From the NCBI RefSeq assembly GCF_963678635.1, contig NC_087068.1:45987013-46014784 (forward strand): a stretch of DNA of 27,772 bases, read 5' to 3'. Below are positions 10,761 to 21,100 of the stretch, piece by piece. The stretch is from Symsagittifera roscoffensis. Taxonomy: Eukaryota > Xenacoelomorpha > Acoela > Convolutidae. Position numbers and translations under genes: made by a program. How positions within the stretch are numbered: position 1 is the stretch's first letter; the number at the start of each line of letters is the position of its first letter. The notes beneath the pieces were generated by a model. That model searched no databases. It was not told where the DNA came from and saw only the letters and a list, made by a program, of their open reading frames with translations.

Positions 10761-12364
10761 TAAAACCAGAAAAAAATGATTACCTTAAATCGAAATTCTT
10801 CAAAGCATTTCTGCATTTATTTTTTAAAGAAATTTAGCCTTGATTATTGTAAGTCTACCGCCGACTGCCTGTCGGAAGGCTACTGCCGTCTGTCAACTGA
10901 AAAGAAGGAAATGGAAGTTGTCTCCCATTTAGGCAAACTGTATCCTTTCGAAACCATAAAAACAATTTTCTAAAAATATATATTTTTTTCTCTTAAACTT
11001 CTTGCTTTATTGAGCTTCAGACTATTTCTTACCGTCTCCTTTAGTTTGACTATTTTTAGTAGAGTTTCCTCGAGTCTGAGTACTTTGACAAACGGGTAGA
11101 CTTTGATTCTCAAGCCAAAAAATTTGAAAAAGTGACTTAATTCACTTAATTTTTTAAACAAAAATTGTTAGCTTCGTAATTTATCAGCTGTTTTAAGCTG
11201 CGTGAACTACTTAGATGAATAGCTACAAACTTTTGAATTTTCTTTAAAAAAAACTGCTACTTTTCAAAGTCATTTCAAACTCTTTTACGTTGTGTCACGA
11301 ATTCATTACAAAGTTGCCAAGAATCTTGGTATTGATTATAATCGGTTTGATTAGTTCGCTTTCCTGACTGATGGCATTAGAACTGTTTTGAGCATGCTGC
11401 TAAGAAAAAAATATATATTTTTTCCATTTGCCGTTGATTAAGTTATGTTTACGCTGATACAAAATTGGCACAGGCCGCCGTAAAATCTGATCGCAAAAAA
11501 CAATTTCCAACCGGTTATTTATTCAGAATAAGTATTGGGTATAAGGGGGCGATGGGGGGGGGGGGGGTTTGGGGGGTCTGTCATCTCAAATGCTTATTAA
11601 TACTCAAATCCCGATAGGCGGATATTGGATATGTATCTTTATTTGCAATCCAAATTGAACGGATTGGCAACCAGATATCTTCATTTCAAAATGATAAAGA
11701 GGTCTTTTTTGGCAATTTAAATCCAGAAAATGACCCAATGGTGCAAAAAACAATAACAACGGAATGATGAATTTTAGAGCAAATTGCAATTTGAACTGTC
11801 CTTGCATAATTTCAGAAGATAATCAACTTGTTCAGTTTTTTTAGTTATCGCTGCTGTTGTTGTGTTTCTATTTCATCAATTGAACGAACTAGTTTGTTCA
11901 AGCCTGGTCGATATGCAGGAAACTCAATGGTTGAAAACTATTTTTAATTTTTATTTTGATTGATCATATCAAACAGCAATTATTTCCTGGTTTATAAGAG
12001 TGGTTTAGCTTTTTTTAAAAAAAAAATTCGGTTTCAAGTTAAAATTTTGTCGCATCATTATTGTTATCGACTTAAGTTTCCCATTTGTTTTGAAGAAAAT
12101 CGTTATTCTGAGTTGATTTAACTGATTTCAGTCTCAAAATAAATTTCAACGAGCTTACCATTGAAATAATACGGTATTTTAATTTTGTCTTTATTGTTGT
12201 TTTTCCGCTGTTATGTACTATTTTATAATGTAAAGGTTTTTCGAGCTAGTTTCGAAAAACTTCTCAGTTGAAACTTCTCAGTTTTATGCGCAATCTTTTG
12301 AGGAAGGAATAAATTGATTAGCACTTTTCTCAAAAAAAACGATAAATTCAATGATAATTGTAGT
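10761..12364. other. Intergenic, no supported gene
   Basis: An ATG-led 65-codon frame at 10776-10973 has four Cys and a CKSTADCLSEGYC stretch, but no recognisable family and no neighbouring exons. A 14-base G-run at 11554-11567 is followed by TTTGGGGGG. The remainder is AT-rich with nothing recognised. Confidence 0.5.
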
Positions 12365-12510
12365 GGAAGTAACCTGTGCCACGTGCCACCTGTGCAGTAA
12401 CGGGACACCCTTGTTTTAGATTCATTTTAAGTCAAAGGGTTCATAGAAATTTTTTCGCAAGGTTGATGTTAAAAATTTAACAGAGAATATATTTATCAGC
12501 AACAGATTAA
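12365..12510 (+). repeat. Diverged dispersed repeat, copy B
   Basis: Partner of the copy at 10640: AGTAACCTGTGCCAC...TGTGCAGTAAC, TTCATTTTAAGTCAAA, AAGGTTGATGTTAAAAATTT and ATATTTATCAGCAAC. It has a 6-base internal duplication (GTGCCA) relative to copy A. Confidence 0.6.
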
Positions 12511-13914
12511 ATGCCGCACCAAATCAAAATGGTTCGAAATACAATTTTTTCTAAGTCATGAAGAACTGTGTTTGGGTTTTTAGTAAAAAAAAAATTTTCA
12601 TCACCTGAAATTGCAATCCGTGCCTTCAATTTTTTTTTCATTGGGGCGATCTTACGACAGGGTTTGATCCTTCTTTTCAGGTCAGGCAGAGCAAACGAAC
12701 AGCCAGTCGTTTTTTAGTTACAAACTTCCCTGGTTAACTCTGCTTAATCAGATGAAAACTGAGATGGTTAAAAACCAAACGCTGATAAATTACATTGCTG
12801 AAGATATTTCGAGCTAATTAGCCACTAATTTCCTACTGTTTAGTCGCTGAGCATTTTTTTCAGAAAGCGTTTTTTTGTGTACTACGTGACAGTCAACAAT
12901 CAAAGGCTCAATAATTGTGTCATGCTTGTTTGCGTAAAAATTTTTTTTACGAGGTGTGAGGTGACTCAATTTTTTTAAGCAAATGCAATTAAAGCATAAA
13001 AACGGCACATAAATTTTTATTGATTTTCATTGAGTATACAGACAGCAAAATAGCCGTACTATTAGATCAAAAACAATGGTATGAATCTGTTTAGAACACT
13101 TTCCTCAGTTTTTTCCTTGACAATTAAAAAAACACAGGTTGTCTTCATAGCTCGTAATTATTAATCATCTTCCATTTCAGAAACAATTGGGTTATTGAAG
13201 CAATTTTTGTAAAAGGTAGTAAAAGTTTATTTACTTTTTTTTATATGGGTTATTTTTTAATCACGCTTTTTTTGGTTTCTCGAGTCTTCTATTCTTCCAT
13301 GTTGAGCAAGTTTTAGTCCTAATTTTAAAAAAAATTTGAGCAAAACATAAAACTTTTGTTTCAAATTTGGTTCACTTGGTTTAAAAAAAAACAATATAAA
13401 ACAGTTTTTATAATGTAAATTTTTTTCGAAACTTGAAACCATAATTCTCCCCTCAAACTGTTCATTTCATTTCAAAAATAAGGAGGGAAATTTGTTCAAT
13501 TAGTGTAACATTAAAAATAATTGAACATTGCTTCCCAAAATTAAACTATTTGAATTGAAAAATTTTAGGGCTTTAATTTTAGTTTCATTTTTTGAAAAAA
13601 AATTATCCTTAAAATGAAAGTTAGTTTTCAAAAAACGTATTCTGATCTTTTTGACCAAGAATATTTGAATGATTTTGAATTTGAATTTTGAATTTTTTCC
13701 CGGAAAACAAACTCAAAAGGCAAAAACAAAATTAGCTTTGAATCTTCTGGCTAGGCTGGAAATTTTGATTGACAAAATAGTGAAAATCAATATTTAGTTT
13801 TTCGTTTGAATGCCACCTTGGAACTGAAACAAGGATAGTCGTGTTTTGTAGCTCCGTTCCGCTCAAGAAAAAACTACAAGAGATAAATTATGCGTTAATT
13901 AATGTTTGCCGGTG
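12511..13914. other. Intergenic, nothing recognised
   Basis: AT-rich, with many T-runs and repeated TTTGAATTTTGAATTTT words near 13665-13700. No supported gene or element. Confidence 0.55.
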
Positions 13915-14182
13915 CTAGAGCGACAATTTATTACAGGCAACAATTCGTAACAAGCGACAATTCGTAACAAGGCGTTGGCAAGTAGAATACGCTTGTTCCG
14001 CTGCGCTTACATCCGGCGTGAGAGGAATACTGCGCGTGAATCAGTGTTCTCTGCTTAATCTACTGTTACAAACTGTCGTTTGTTATGAGTTGTCGCTTGT
14101 TACGAATGGTCGCTTGTTAGGAATTGTCGCTTGTTACGAATTGTTGCTTGTTGCGAATTGTCGCTTGTTACGAATTGTCGCC
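13915..14182. repeat. Inverted minisatellite of 17-bp units (TTGTCGCTTGTTACGAA)
   Basis: The right arm (14068-14182) holds six full 17-bp units and a partial seventh, consensus ACGAATTGTCGCTTGTT. The left arm (about 13915-13974) holds about three units in the opposite orientation (AACAAGCGACAATTCGT). The 93-nt spacer is GC-richer than the surroundings and not repetitive. The whole can fold into a long stem-loop. This is not CRISPR-like: units abut without spacers and are far too short. Confidence 0.9.
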
Positions 14183-14769
14183 TCATGTTGACAAAAATAC
14201 GAAGTTTTCTGTATATTAACATTTGAGTCACAATTACTTGCGGGAGGTTTAAAATCACCGCACTCTCCATGGCAAGCATGCTATTAGGTCAATCACCGAG
14301 CTATAAATCCTAGCAAAATTTATGAGTCTTTTCAACCAATGATTTGTGAGACAAAACTTTTATTTTGTGATAAACGCCAATGTTCGGCCCGTATTATAAA
14401 ACGTAGAATTTGTTACAAGAAGCCAACTTCTAAATATTTTTTTTATTTTGACCAAACACGTTAGAGCTGACTTCATTATCGGTCAAAATTTAATGTAACA
14501 CACTGGATCAATTGGCCGTCATGCGAGTTACATAGCGTTTTGACCTTGACTTTGACATATAGTCTAAACAAATATCATATTACTAGTAGCAATAACCAGG
14601 TTACTGCTAGCGCAGAACCGCAATTTTCATGATTCACGTTTTGCTCATTTGAACATTTTTTTTTATGCCAAGCGCTGAACTTCATTTCCTATTTGATGAA
14701 AAATAATTTAATTTTTGTGAAAATGTTGGTTGATAAACTGATAACTCCAATCAAATGACTGAATTTTAT
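14183..14769. other. Region upstream of the GPCR, possible promoter or 5' intron
   Basis: No coding frame. Contains the nuclear-receptor-like half-site at 14541 and ends at the strong acceptor at 14820. No clear TATA or initiator could be assigned. Confidence 0.4.
14541..14556 (-). promoter_or_regulatory. Possible nuclear-receptor half-site (TCAAGGTCA on minus strand)
   Basis: The plus strand reads TGACCTTGACTTTGAC, i.e. TCAAGGTCA preceded by AAG on the other strand, which matches the extended half-site used by NR5A/ERR-type receptors. It lies about 440 nt upstream of the GPCR ATG. A 9-bp match can occur by chance in 28 kb, so this is a weak call. Confidence 0.15.
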
Positions 14770-14820
14770 TTTTCTCTCTTCAATTTCTTTTTCTTTTTGT
14801 TTGTTATCTTGTCTTGCTAG
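14770..14820 (+). promoter_or_regulatory. Strong splice acceptor upstream of the GPCR start codon
   Basis: A nearly pure pyrimidine run of about 45 nt ends in GTCTTGCTAG at 14820, with the ATG 176 nt further on. This is as good as the acceptors of the coding exons. It suggests that the first coding exon begins at 14821 with 5' UTR and that an untranslated exon lies upstream, or that a spliced leader is trans-spliced here. I could not find the partner donor. Confidence 0.5.
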
Positions 14821-14996
14821 GTGACGTAAATTTGTAGAGCTGGAAGAAAAAAGGTAAAACAACAGCCTATTTTTTCACAATTTTTCTTCGTCACGAATTT
14901 TGAACTATATTTCGTAGAGTTGAATTGTTGCAATTTTAAACTAATTTTCGTATGGTTGCATGATTTTACTTGGCCACTAATTTATCAGAAGAAAAA

Positions 14997-15168
14997 ATGT
15001 CAAAAAAATCTTGTTTTATAGATCTAAATAAAAACTTATTGTGGGGATCCAATTCGTCTGAGCTAATTTCCCTCGACTACAATTCTGACAAAAACATGAG
15101 CGACTTGATTGGAATTGAAACGATATCTAACGACACAACAGAAGAATACATACAACTGCCCCGTACCG
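14997..15168 (+). CDS. GPCR coding exon 1: start codon and extracellular N-terminus
   Basis: Encodes residues 1-57 and the first base of codon 58. The ATG at 14997 is the first in frame after a TGA at 14961 and has A at -3. The upstream in-frame TTG at 14970 is not a plausible eukaryotic start. The peptide is polar and acidic, with three sequons (NSS, NMS, NDT), as expected of a glycosylated receptor N-terminus; no cleavable signal peptide is evident. The donor is CCG|GTAAGT at 15169. Phase 1 agrees exactly with the acceptor of exon 2. A second phase-1 donor, GAG|GTATGT, lies 24 nt downstream and would add eight residues. That this is the true N-terminal exon is inferred from phase, spacing and sequons, because N-termini of these receptors are not conserved. 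Confidence 0.75.
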
Positions 15169-18100
15169 GTAAGTGCAACTCCCAGTCAGGAGGTATGTGG
15201 TTCGAGACCCACTACGAGCCATGCCACAGGATAAATATTACAGAACTGTTTTCAAAATAAACATCAAAAAAACGCATCAACAAAGATTCCACATAAAAAG
15301 AATATTGGCATGCTCTGAATATCTTTTTTTTTCGGAAAAGCACCGCCTTTCGAAAAATTTTGATGCAAAGAATATTAGGTTGAAAACATATAAACTCAAA
15401 TAAAGTTCAGGAAAAACTCGATGCAGAATGTGTCGTAAAAAGCTAATGATTAGGCAGTTTTACCAAAAAAAAATCTGCCTTAAGGTGCTAAAATAGCTTC
15501 ACCCAATAAAACAACTCAGTCTTAAGGTGCGGAAATAAGAGAAACGGATTATCCTTAGACGTGTTGGAGAGCTTTTGATACATCTTCTGCGAAACGAAGA
15601 AACTACAATTTTTCAGTGCTGATTTTTCAGTTCTGATTTTCCGTTCTGATATTTCAGATCCAACTTTTTCAATTTTTTTTTTGATTTTTTCAATTGTGTT
15701 TATTTTTTCGAAATCTGATTTTTTCAGTCGATGTGTTTCTGACAACACTGCAGCTAGTCATTGTCGCCATTGGAGTCGGCGCCAACTTGGCAGTGATTTA
15801 CGCGACCATCACTCGATTCTCCTGCAAGAAGGCCTCCAATCTTTTCGTGTGTACACTCGCATGTATAGATGTGCTTGCACTCCTTTATGACTTGGGGGGA
15901 ATCACGGTGTCCCTTTGTGGAGGGGGGAGTTCCTGTGAGTTCAGACCATGTATCGTGACTTCAATGGGAAATGCAGTGACTTTTATGAGTGCGTTCAACT
16001 TGGTACTCATTGCTTTTGACAGGTACGTTACAATTTAGTATTCTCTACAATTTATTTTTTTTAACTTGAACTTTGCACCGGTTTTGAGAATGCAATTGCA
16101 AAAGTTAAGCGGTTGAAGCCACCATTTTCAAGCGTTTATTCAAAATTTTTTTTAATGAGCCTTTTTTTCATTTTTTGATTTGCTTCAAATTCACTTTAGG
16201 CTAAAAAAAAAACAAAAACAAAATCGTACGCTTTTCCTAATTTTGCCGTTTTTCGCAAATACAAGAGCCTTTTTTAATCGAATCTATCTAATTAGGTTTA
16301 ATTTGAAGGGTTTTAATTTTAAGAATACTTTTTCTTATTACAACTTCGCGCGACTAGCTCCATTGTCAGATCTCCGCTCGATCAAACAATTGGCTCACCG
16401 ACAATTGCGCTTTTAAACGTATTAATGTCACTACGACGACTACAAAAGATAACTTGACCATTTTGCCATAATGATGCTAATTAACTCAAAAATAATTGGG
16501 CCACAAGTCAATTTGTCCCATTCCAACTTGTCGTACACCAACTTGCCCCACAAGGGGGGAGGGAATAGTCAACAAGATCCCGAGTTGCGGCTTTTCTTTT
16601 TGCCTTCCATATTGAACGTGGTTATTCAAACCGTCGATCAATAAAATCAGTTTTGAATCGTCAATCAATAGAAACCGAAAGCGCCTATATTAAAAAAAGT
16701 TCGATCCACCACAAATTGACGTTTTAAAGCGTCTAGTTTCAAAAAAAAATCGACAACGACGCAGAAATGGCAAGTAGATTTCTGCGTCAGCACCATTTGT
16801 ACATTGATAACTAGAAAACTGCAACGTTAAGAAATTTGAGCGGAATAAGTAGAAAGACCCATCGTTGCTTCTCGGAAATGTTCCTGTAATTTTCGTTTAA
16901 ATGTTCTTATTTATAATGAGAAGAACTATTGAAAACAGCAGGAAACAGCCAAAATTGAAGGCGGAAAACGCGCCGCCTAAATTTTTTGTTCCCGTTGATG
17001 ACGATTTGAGGCACAATTTGTATAATGAAGTTGATTGCAGTTGTTCTGACATTTGAAATAGTTGATTTTTTAATGATACGGTGGCAACTACCCGCGCTGA
17101 CCTCCATACATAAAAAAACTTATAAAAAATTCCATGCAAGAGAAATGGGTATCATAAAGTTTCTCATATGGAATGTATCGAAAAACTGTGTATCATACAA
17201 TTTCCATAAAAGGAAATTGTATTATAAGAAATTTTTACCTTTGCAAAAAAATAGCAGAAAAATGAAAAATCCAAAGTTTTTTTTGAAAAATCATAACTCG
17301 AAAAATTCTTTCTTCTTGAAAATTCTAAATTCAGGAAATTTTTTTCCCCAACTTTTAGTCGCAATATCAATTTCAGGTTAATCTAAGCATTTATAAAAAA
17401 AACAAAGTTGCATGCAAGAAAATTCGTTATTTTTGTCTATAACACAGTCCAACCTGAATTTTTCATACAAAAGAAACAAAATTGACAAATTTAATATTGT
17501 AAAGCTTGACATTTTCAATATTTATTTTTTGTAACGTGTACTTCAATTTGTCAAAAAATTTTGTGCCAGCAATTTTTCGACCAGTAAAGTTTTTGACAAA
17601 ATGTTTTCTAGAAAAAAAATGCTCCACGTTTTTATTCATAGCTCTATGTGAAGTATGAATTATTATCTCATACAGTACCACACAAAATTCAAAAAAATTA
17701 AATTTTTGGTTTATGGAAAAACGCTTGTCAAATTATTTTCATATAAAAAAATGCTTGACGTAGAATTTTCTTACAATTTTTTTGTCCAAATGAATTTGTA
17801 CAAAAACATGATAAGCTTTTTTCCATAAATGGAATTGATATAACTTTGATATAACAAGTATTTTTGGTTAACCTGGGTAAATTGTGAACTGAAATTTGAT
17901 ATAGGCACCTGATTAACTTTTTTGTTTCCGAGCGAAAAATTTTGTTCTTGAGCAGCTTACGCTTTACTCAAAACTGAACACTTAAGACAGCTAATAATGT
18001 GAATCCCGGGTGGCTAGTCTCATGTACGAAGAAACAAATGCGCAAAAATTCTCAATCATTCAACTCCTTTTATTCTGTCCAAAATGACTGAATTTGCTTC

Positions 18101-21100
18101 TTTCGTTTTCTAAAAACTGAGTCCTGATTCGTTAACAAACTTGCGCGCATTCGGTCCTTCACGCACGAGGGATTCTCCGCCCTTGCGCTTTATATCACCA
18201 CTCATTTTGGAGGTGCTACAAGCACTGCAAAGCAAGCAACCGGTGCTAGCCAACCGAGCGTGCGCGCACTTCTGTACTTGGGTTGCAAATCTTGCAAGAT
18301 TCCTGGAGCAAGAATTGCAAGTCTTGCAAAATCTTGCAAGATTTATGCAAGATTTTCATTTTAATTTTGGAATGCAAATCTAGCACTAGGGCGTGCACAC
18401 GTGGTCTTGGCTAGCAGCGATCGCTTTGCTTGACATGCCATCCCTTTATCACGGAGAATTTTCATTGGTGATCTGAATTTGCAAACATTCAAAAGTTTGC
18501 CAATAATTTTGTGTCAGGGTTAATTTGCGGTAAAAAAAAACGTTCGTTTGCGTACACAAATAACTTTTTTATGTTCCTATAGTGAAAATGTTTGTAAAAT
18601 GATGACTTTACTTTTAGAAAACGTTGTTTTGCATGCATTTGCAAGTGTTTTTACATTTATTTCGCCCTAAGGAAAATATGAACCAACAATCTCACAGAAA
18701 CTAGAAACAAGACTGCTCAGCTCAGGGTAAAACCCTGAATGTTCCGTTATAATTTTTATGAAGTAATTCAAAGTAAAATATTTGATGAAAATGTGTTTAT
18801 GAATTTTTTGAAAATCATCCTCCAACATGTTATATAAAGCATAACGTTATACTTTTTATATAGCAAAGTATTACATAGACTAATGAGCATACCTCATTTA
18901 TTGTAAGAACGATTACTATTACGGATCTTCACTCACGCGTTAGTTGCATGAAAAATATCGCGCGTTAATTGACCCTAATTGACAATTTTTAAACCGAGAA
19001 ATAGGATCAAAGGTGAAATTTCTTTTTATTTTGAGCTCAGAACAACAGTACATTTAGAATGGTATGAAAAAATCCGTCAACAATTGCTAGTTCTTGCTTA
19101 AAGTTGAAATTTGTCTGGAGAAAAAACCACCCGAGCACAATCACTCGGTCATTTTCTTTGAAAATCGGAACAAAATGCACGAAAAATACCACAAGCTGCA
19201 AAAACAATTTCAGACCAATTTTGTATTACAATGCAAAATCTTGCCGTTTTTGCAAATGGAATGTAAATCTTGCAAGCATCTAGCGAATTATGCAATAGAA
19301 AAGAAAGAATGAAGTATTTTCTCGCAAGATTTGTTTCAAAATATCTTGCAAGATTTGCATTTCAAACATAGACAAATATTTAGCCGATGATGAACTGAAT
19401 GGTTGAGTGAATTTCGAATGGTTTCCTGAAAATGGCCCTGAAAAAAAAACGAAGCAATATGTGCAAAACCGTTCCAAGTAAACAGGAAATTCGTACATAT
19501 CGTTACAAAACATGACAGGGAATCCTTAGAATCAGTAGCGGATTTAGGGGATGGGAAAGGGGCGGACGCGCTTTTTCTTGGAACTTCGACGGCCGGCTGA
19601 CCCAAAGAGTCCTCCTCCTCCTCCCCCCTCAACCTTGTACTATTTAGGGATATCCAATTTTGGCTGTCAAAATTTTGCAAAAAGTGCCTAAAAACATCTT
19701 TTTTTTTCGCCTGTTTTTTCAAAACTTTACATGCTGAGCAGAAAGTGCTTTGGGAGTTCTCGGAAAACCAAACTTGGTCGACCTAAAAACAAGGTCGACA
19801 AATTTTTCGATTTTTTTTGAGAATCCGCCCCCTAGAGAAAATCCTAGATCCGTGCCTGCTTAGAATGCTCAATATTCATGCTTAAGCTAGACCGATGTAT
19901 AGGCAAGCTAGTTATAGGGGTGATTATTTGTTTGAAGGTACCATTAAGTTAGAGTTGGTTGACAACAATTCCAGAGTTTTCTTTTGTTCCAGATATATCT
20001 TCATAGAGCACCCATTCCAATACTCCAAAGTGATCGAGAAGAGAACTCGCCTGTGGCTGTTTTTCTTCCTCGTCTTTCCCGCCATTCTTCTAATCGCTCT
20101 GTTCTGCGTCACTTTCTGCCAGCCGATCATGCACCACCTGTTCTACATTGTGCCCGCCCTCATCATTCTGTTCATTTGTCTGGTGGCCATTGTGTTCATG
20201 TACTCTTCTATCTTCATAACTGCAAGGAGCCATCATCGCAAACTGGCGGTGCAGTTGTGCAATGGGGCAGCCGAAACGCAGAAGAATTTCATGGTGAGCA
20301 GGGGTGGTTTCAAGAAAAGAGTTTACTGGAACCGCGTGATTATTACTTTTTGAAAAATGCGAAAAGGTAAAACGAGCGTTCGGACTTTTTCAAGGTCAGT
20401 GGCCTTGCTATTCATCATTTTTTCTTGCTAGATTAAAAATAGCATTATTTGCGGCCTGTGTTTTCACTTTGCTTACATACGAGCCTAAGTGCTGCAAAAA
20501 ATTGTAGTTCGATTGATCGAAAATGGTTTCAAGAAAACAATAAGTATTGAAAAAAGAACCCTAAAGGGAAACAAGAAATAGCAGAAAAGAAATATTTCTT
20601 AATGAAATTCTTGAAAAGATTCTTGATGATCTGAGATATTTTCTTTATAAAACTCCTGCCTTGACTTCAGATTAGGAAAATTGAAAAAAAAACACCAAAA
20701 AAAGTTATTTGAAAGCTTTTGTTTTCAGTCCCGTTTTGACGCCGCCCAACGACGCATCATCGTTGGCTACATATTAATTGTGGGCGTGTTCTTCCTGTCT
20801 GTGCTGATGATCTGGATCAGTGGCATCATCATGAGTCCCCACTCCAGTCTGGGAGGGGTGTGGTTTGCCAGAATGTCCTATCTGGTTGTCACCCTCAACT
20901 CAGCATGCAATCCGTTCATCTACTATTTCACCAACAGAGAGGTAGGCCATAGCTGTCACAAAAATAAACAATCTTTTCCTCTCCCCACCCTTCTCTTTCC
21001 TTTAAAATTTCATTTTTATACTAATCATGTAAGCCCATTTTGGCTAAATGCAAGAAACTTTTGCTGCTAAGTATGAATACTCAATTGTTTTATGAATAAA

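Larger units (their letters stand above)
16023..19992 (+). other. GPCR intron 2 (about 4 kb), inside the DRY Arg codon
   Basis: Phase-2 intron between bases 2 and 3 of the DRY arginine codon. An intron at or next to DRY recurs in many rhodopsin-class receptor genes. It holds a short run of CAACTTG-type imperfect repeats (16500-16555), TGCTTATCATA-family repeats (17110-17240, 17700-17880), a GC-richer foldback with CTTGCAAG motifs (18222-18440), a matching inverted CTTGCAAG cluster (19225-19359) and a complete hAT-type MITE (19533-19858). No coding exon is evident inside. Confidence 0.85.

Noticed and set aside
10776-10973. Cys-containing 65-codon frame, possible small secreted peptide
   Set aside because: No signal peptide, lysine-rich start and no family match; chance is the simpler explanation.
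14068-14182. CRISPR-like array
   Set aside because: The 17-bp units abut without spacers, vary between copies and sit in an animal genome: a minisatellite.
15198-15215. GGTTCGAGACC resembling a tRNA or SINE B box
   Set aside because: No A box, acceptor stem or anticodon arm at the right spacing upstream; it falls in the coding-like start of intron 1.
16497-16556. CAACTTG-CCCA-type words as a tandem repeat
   Set aside because: Only three or four irregular words without fixed period; too weak to call a repeat array.
18141-18383. 80-codon frame in GC-richer patch
   Set aside because: The patch is an inverted-repeat foldback, and the Leu/Gln/Ala-rich peptide comes from the CTTGCAAG repeats.
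19336-19722. 128-codon minus-strand frame
   Set aside because: It crosses the exact left boundary and target duplication of the hAT-type MITE, so it is an accidental frame.
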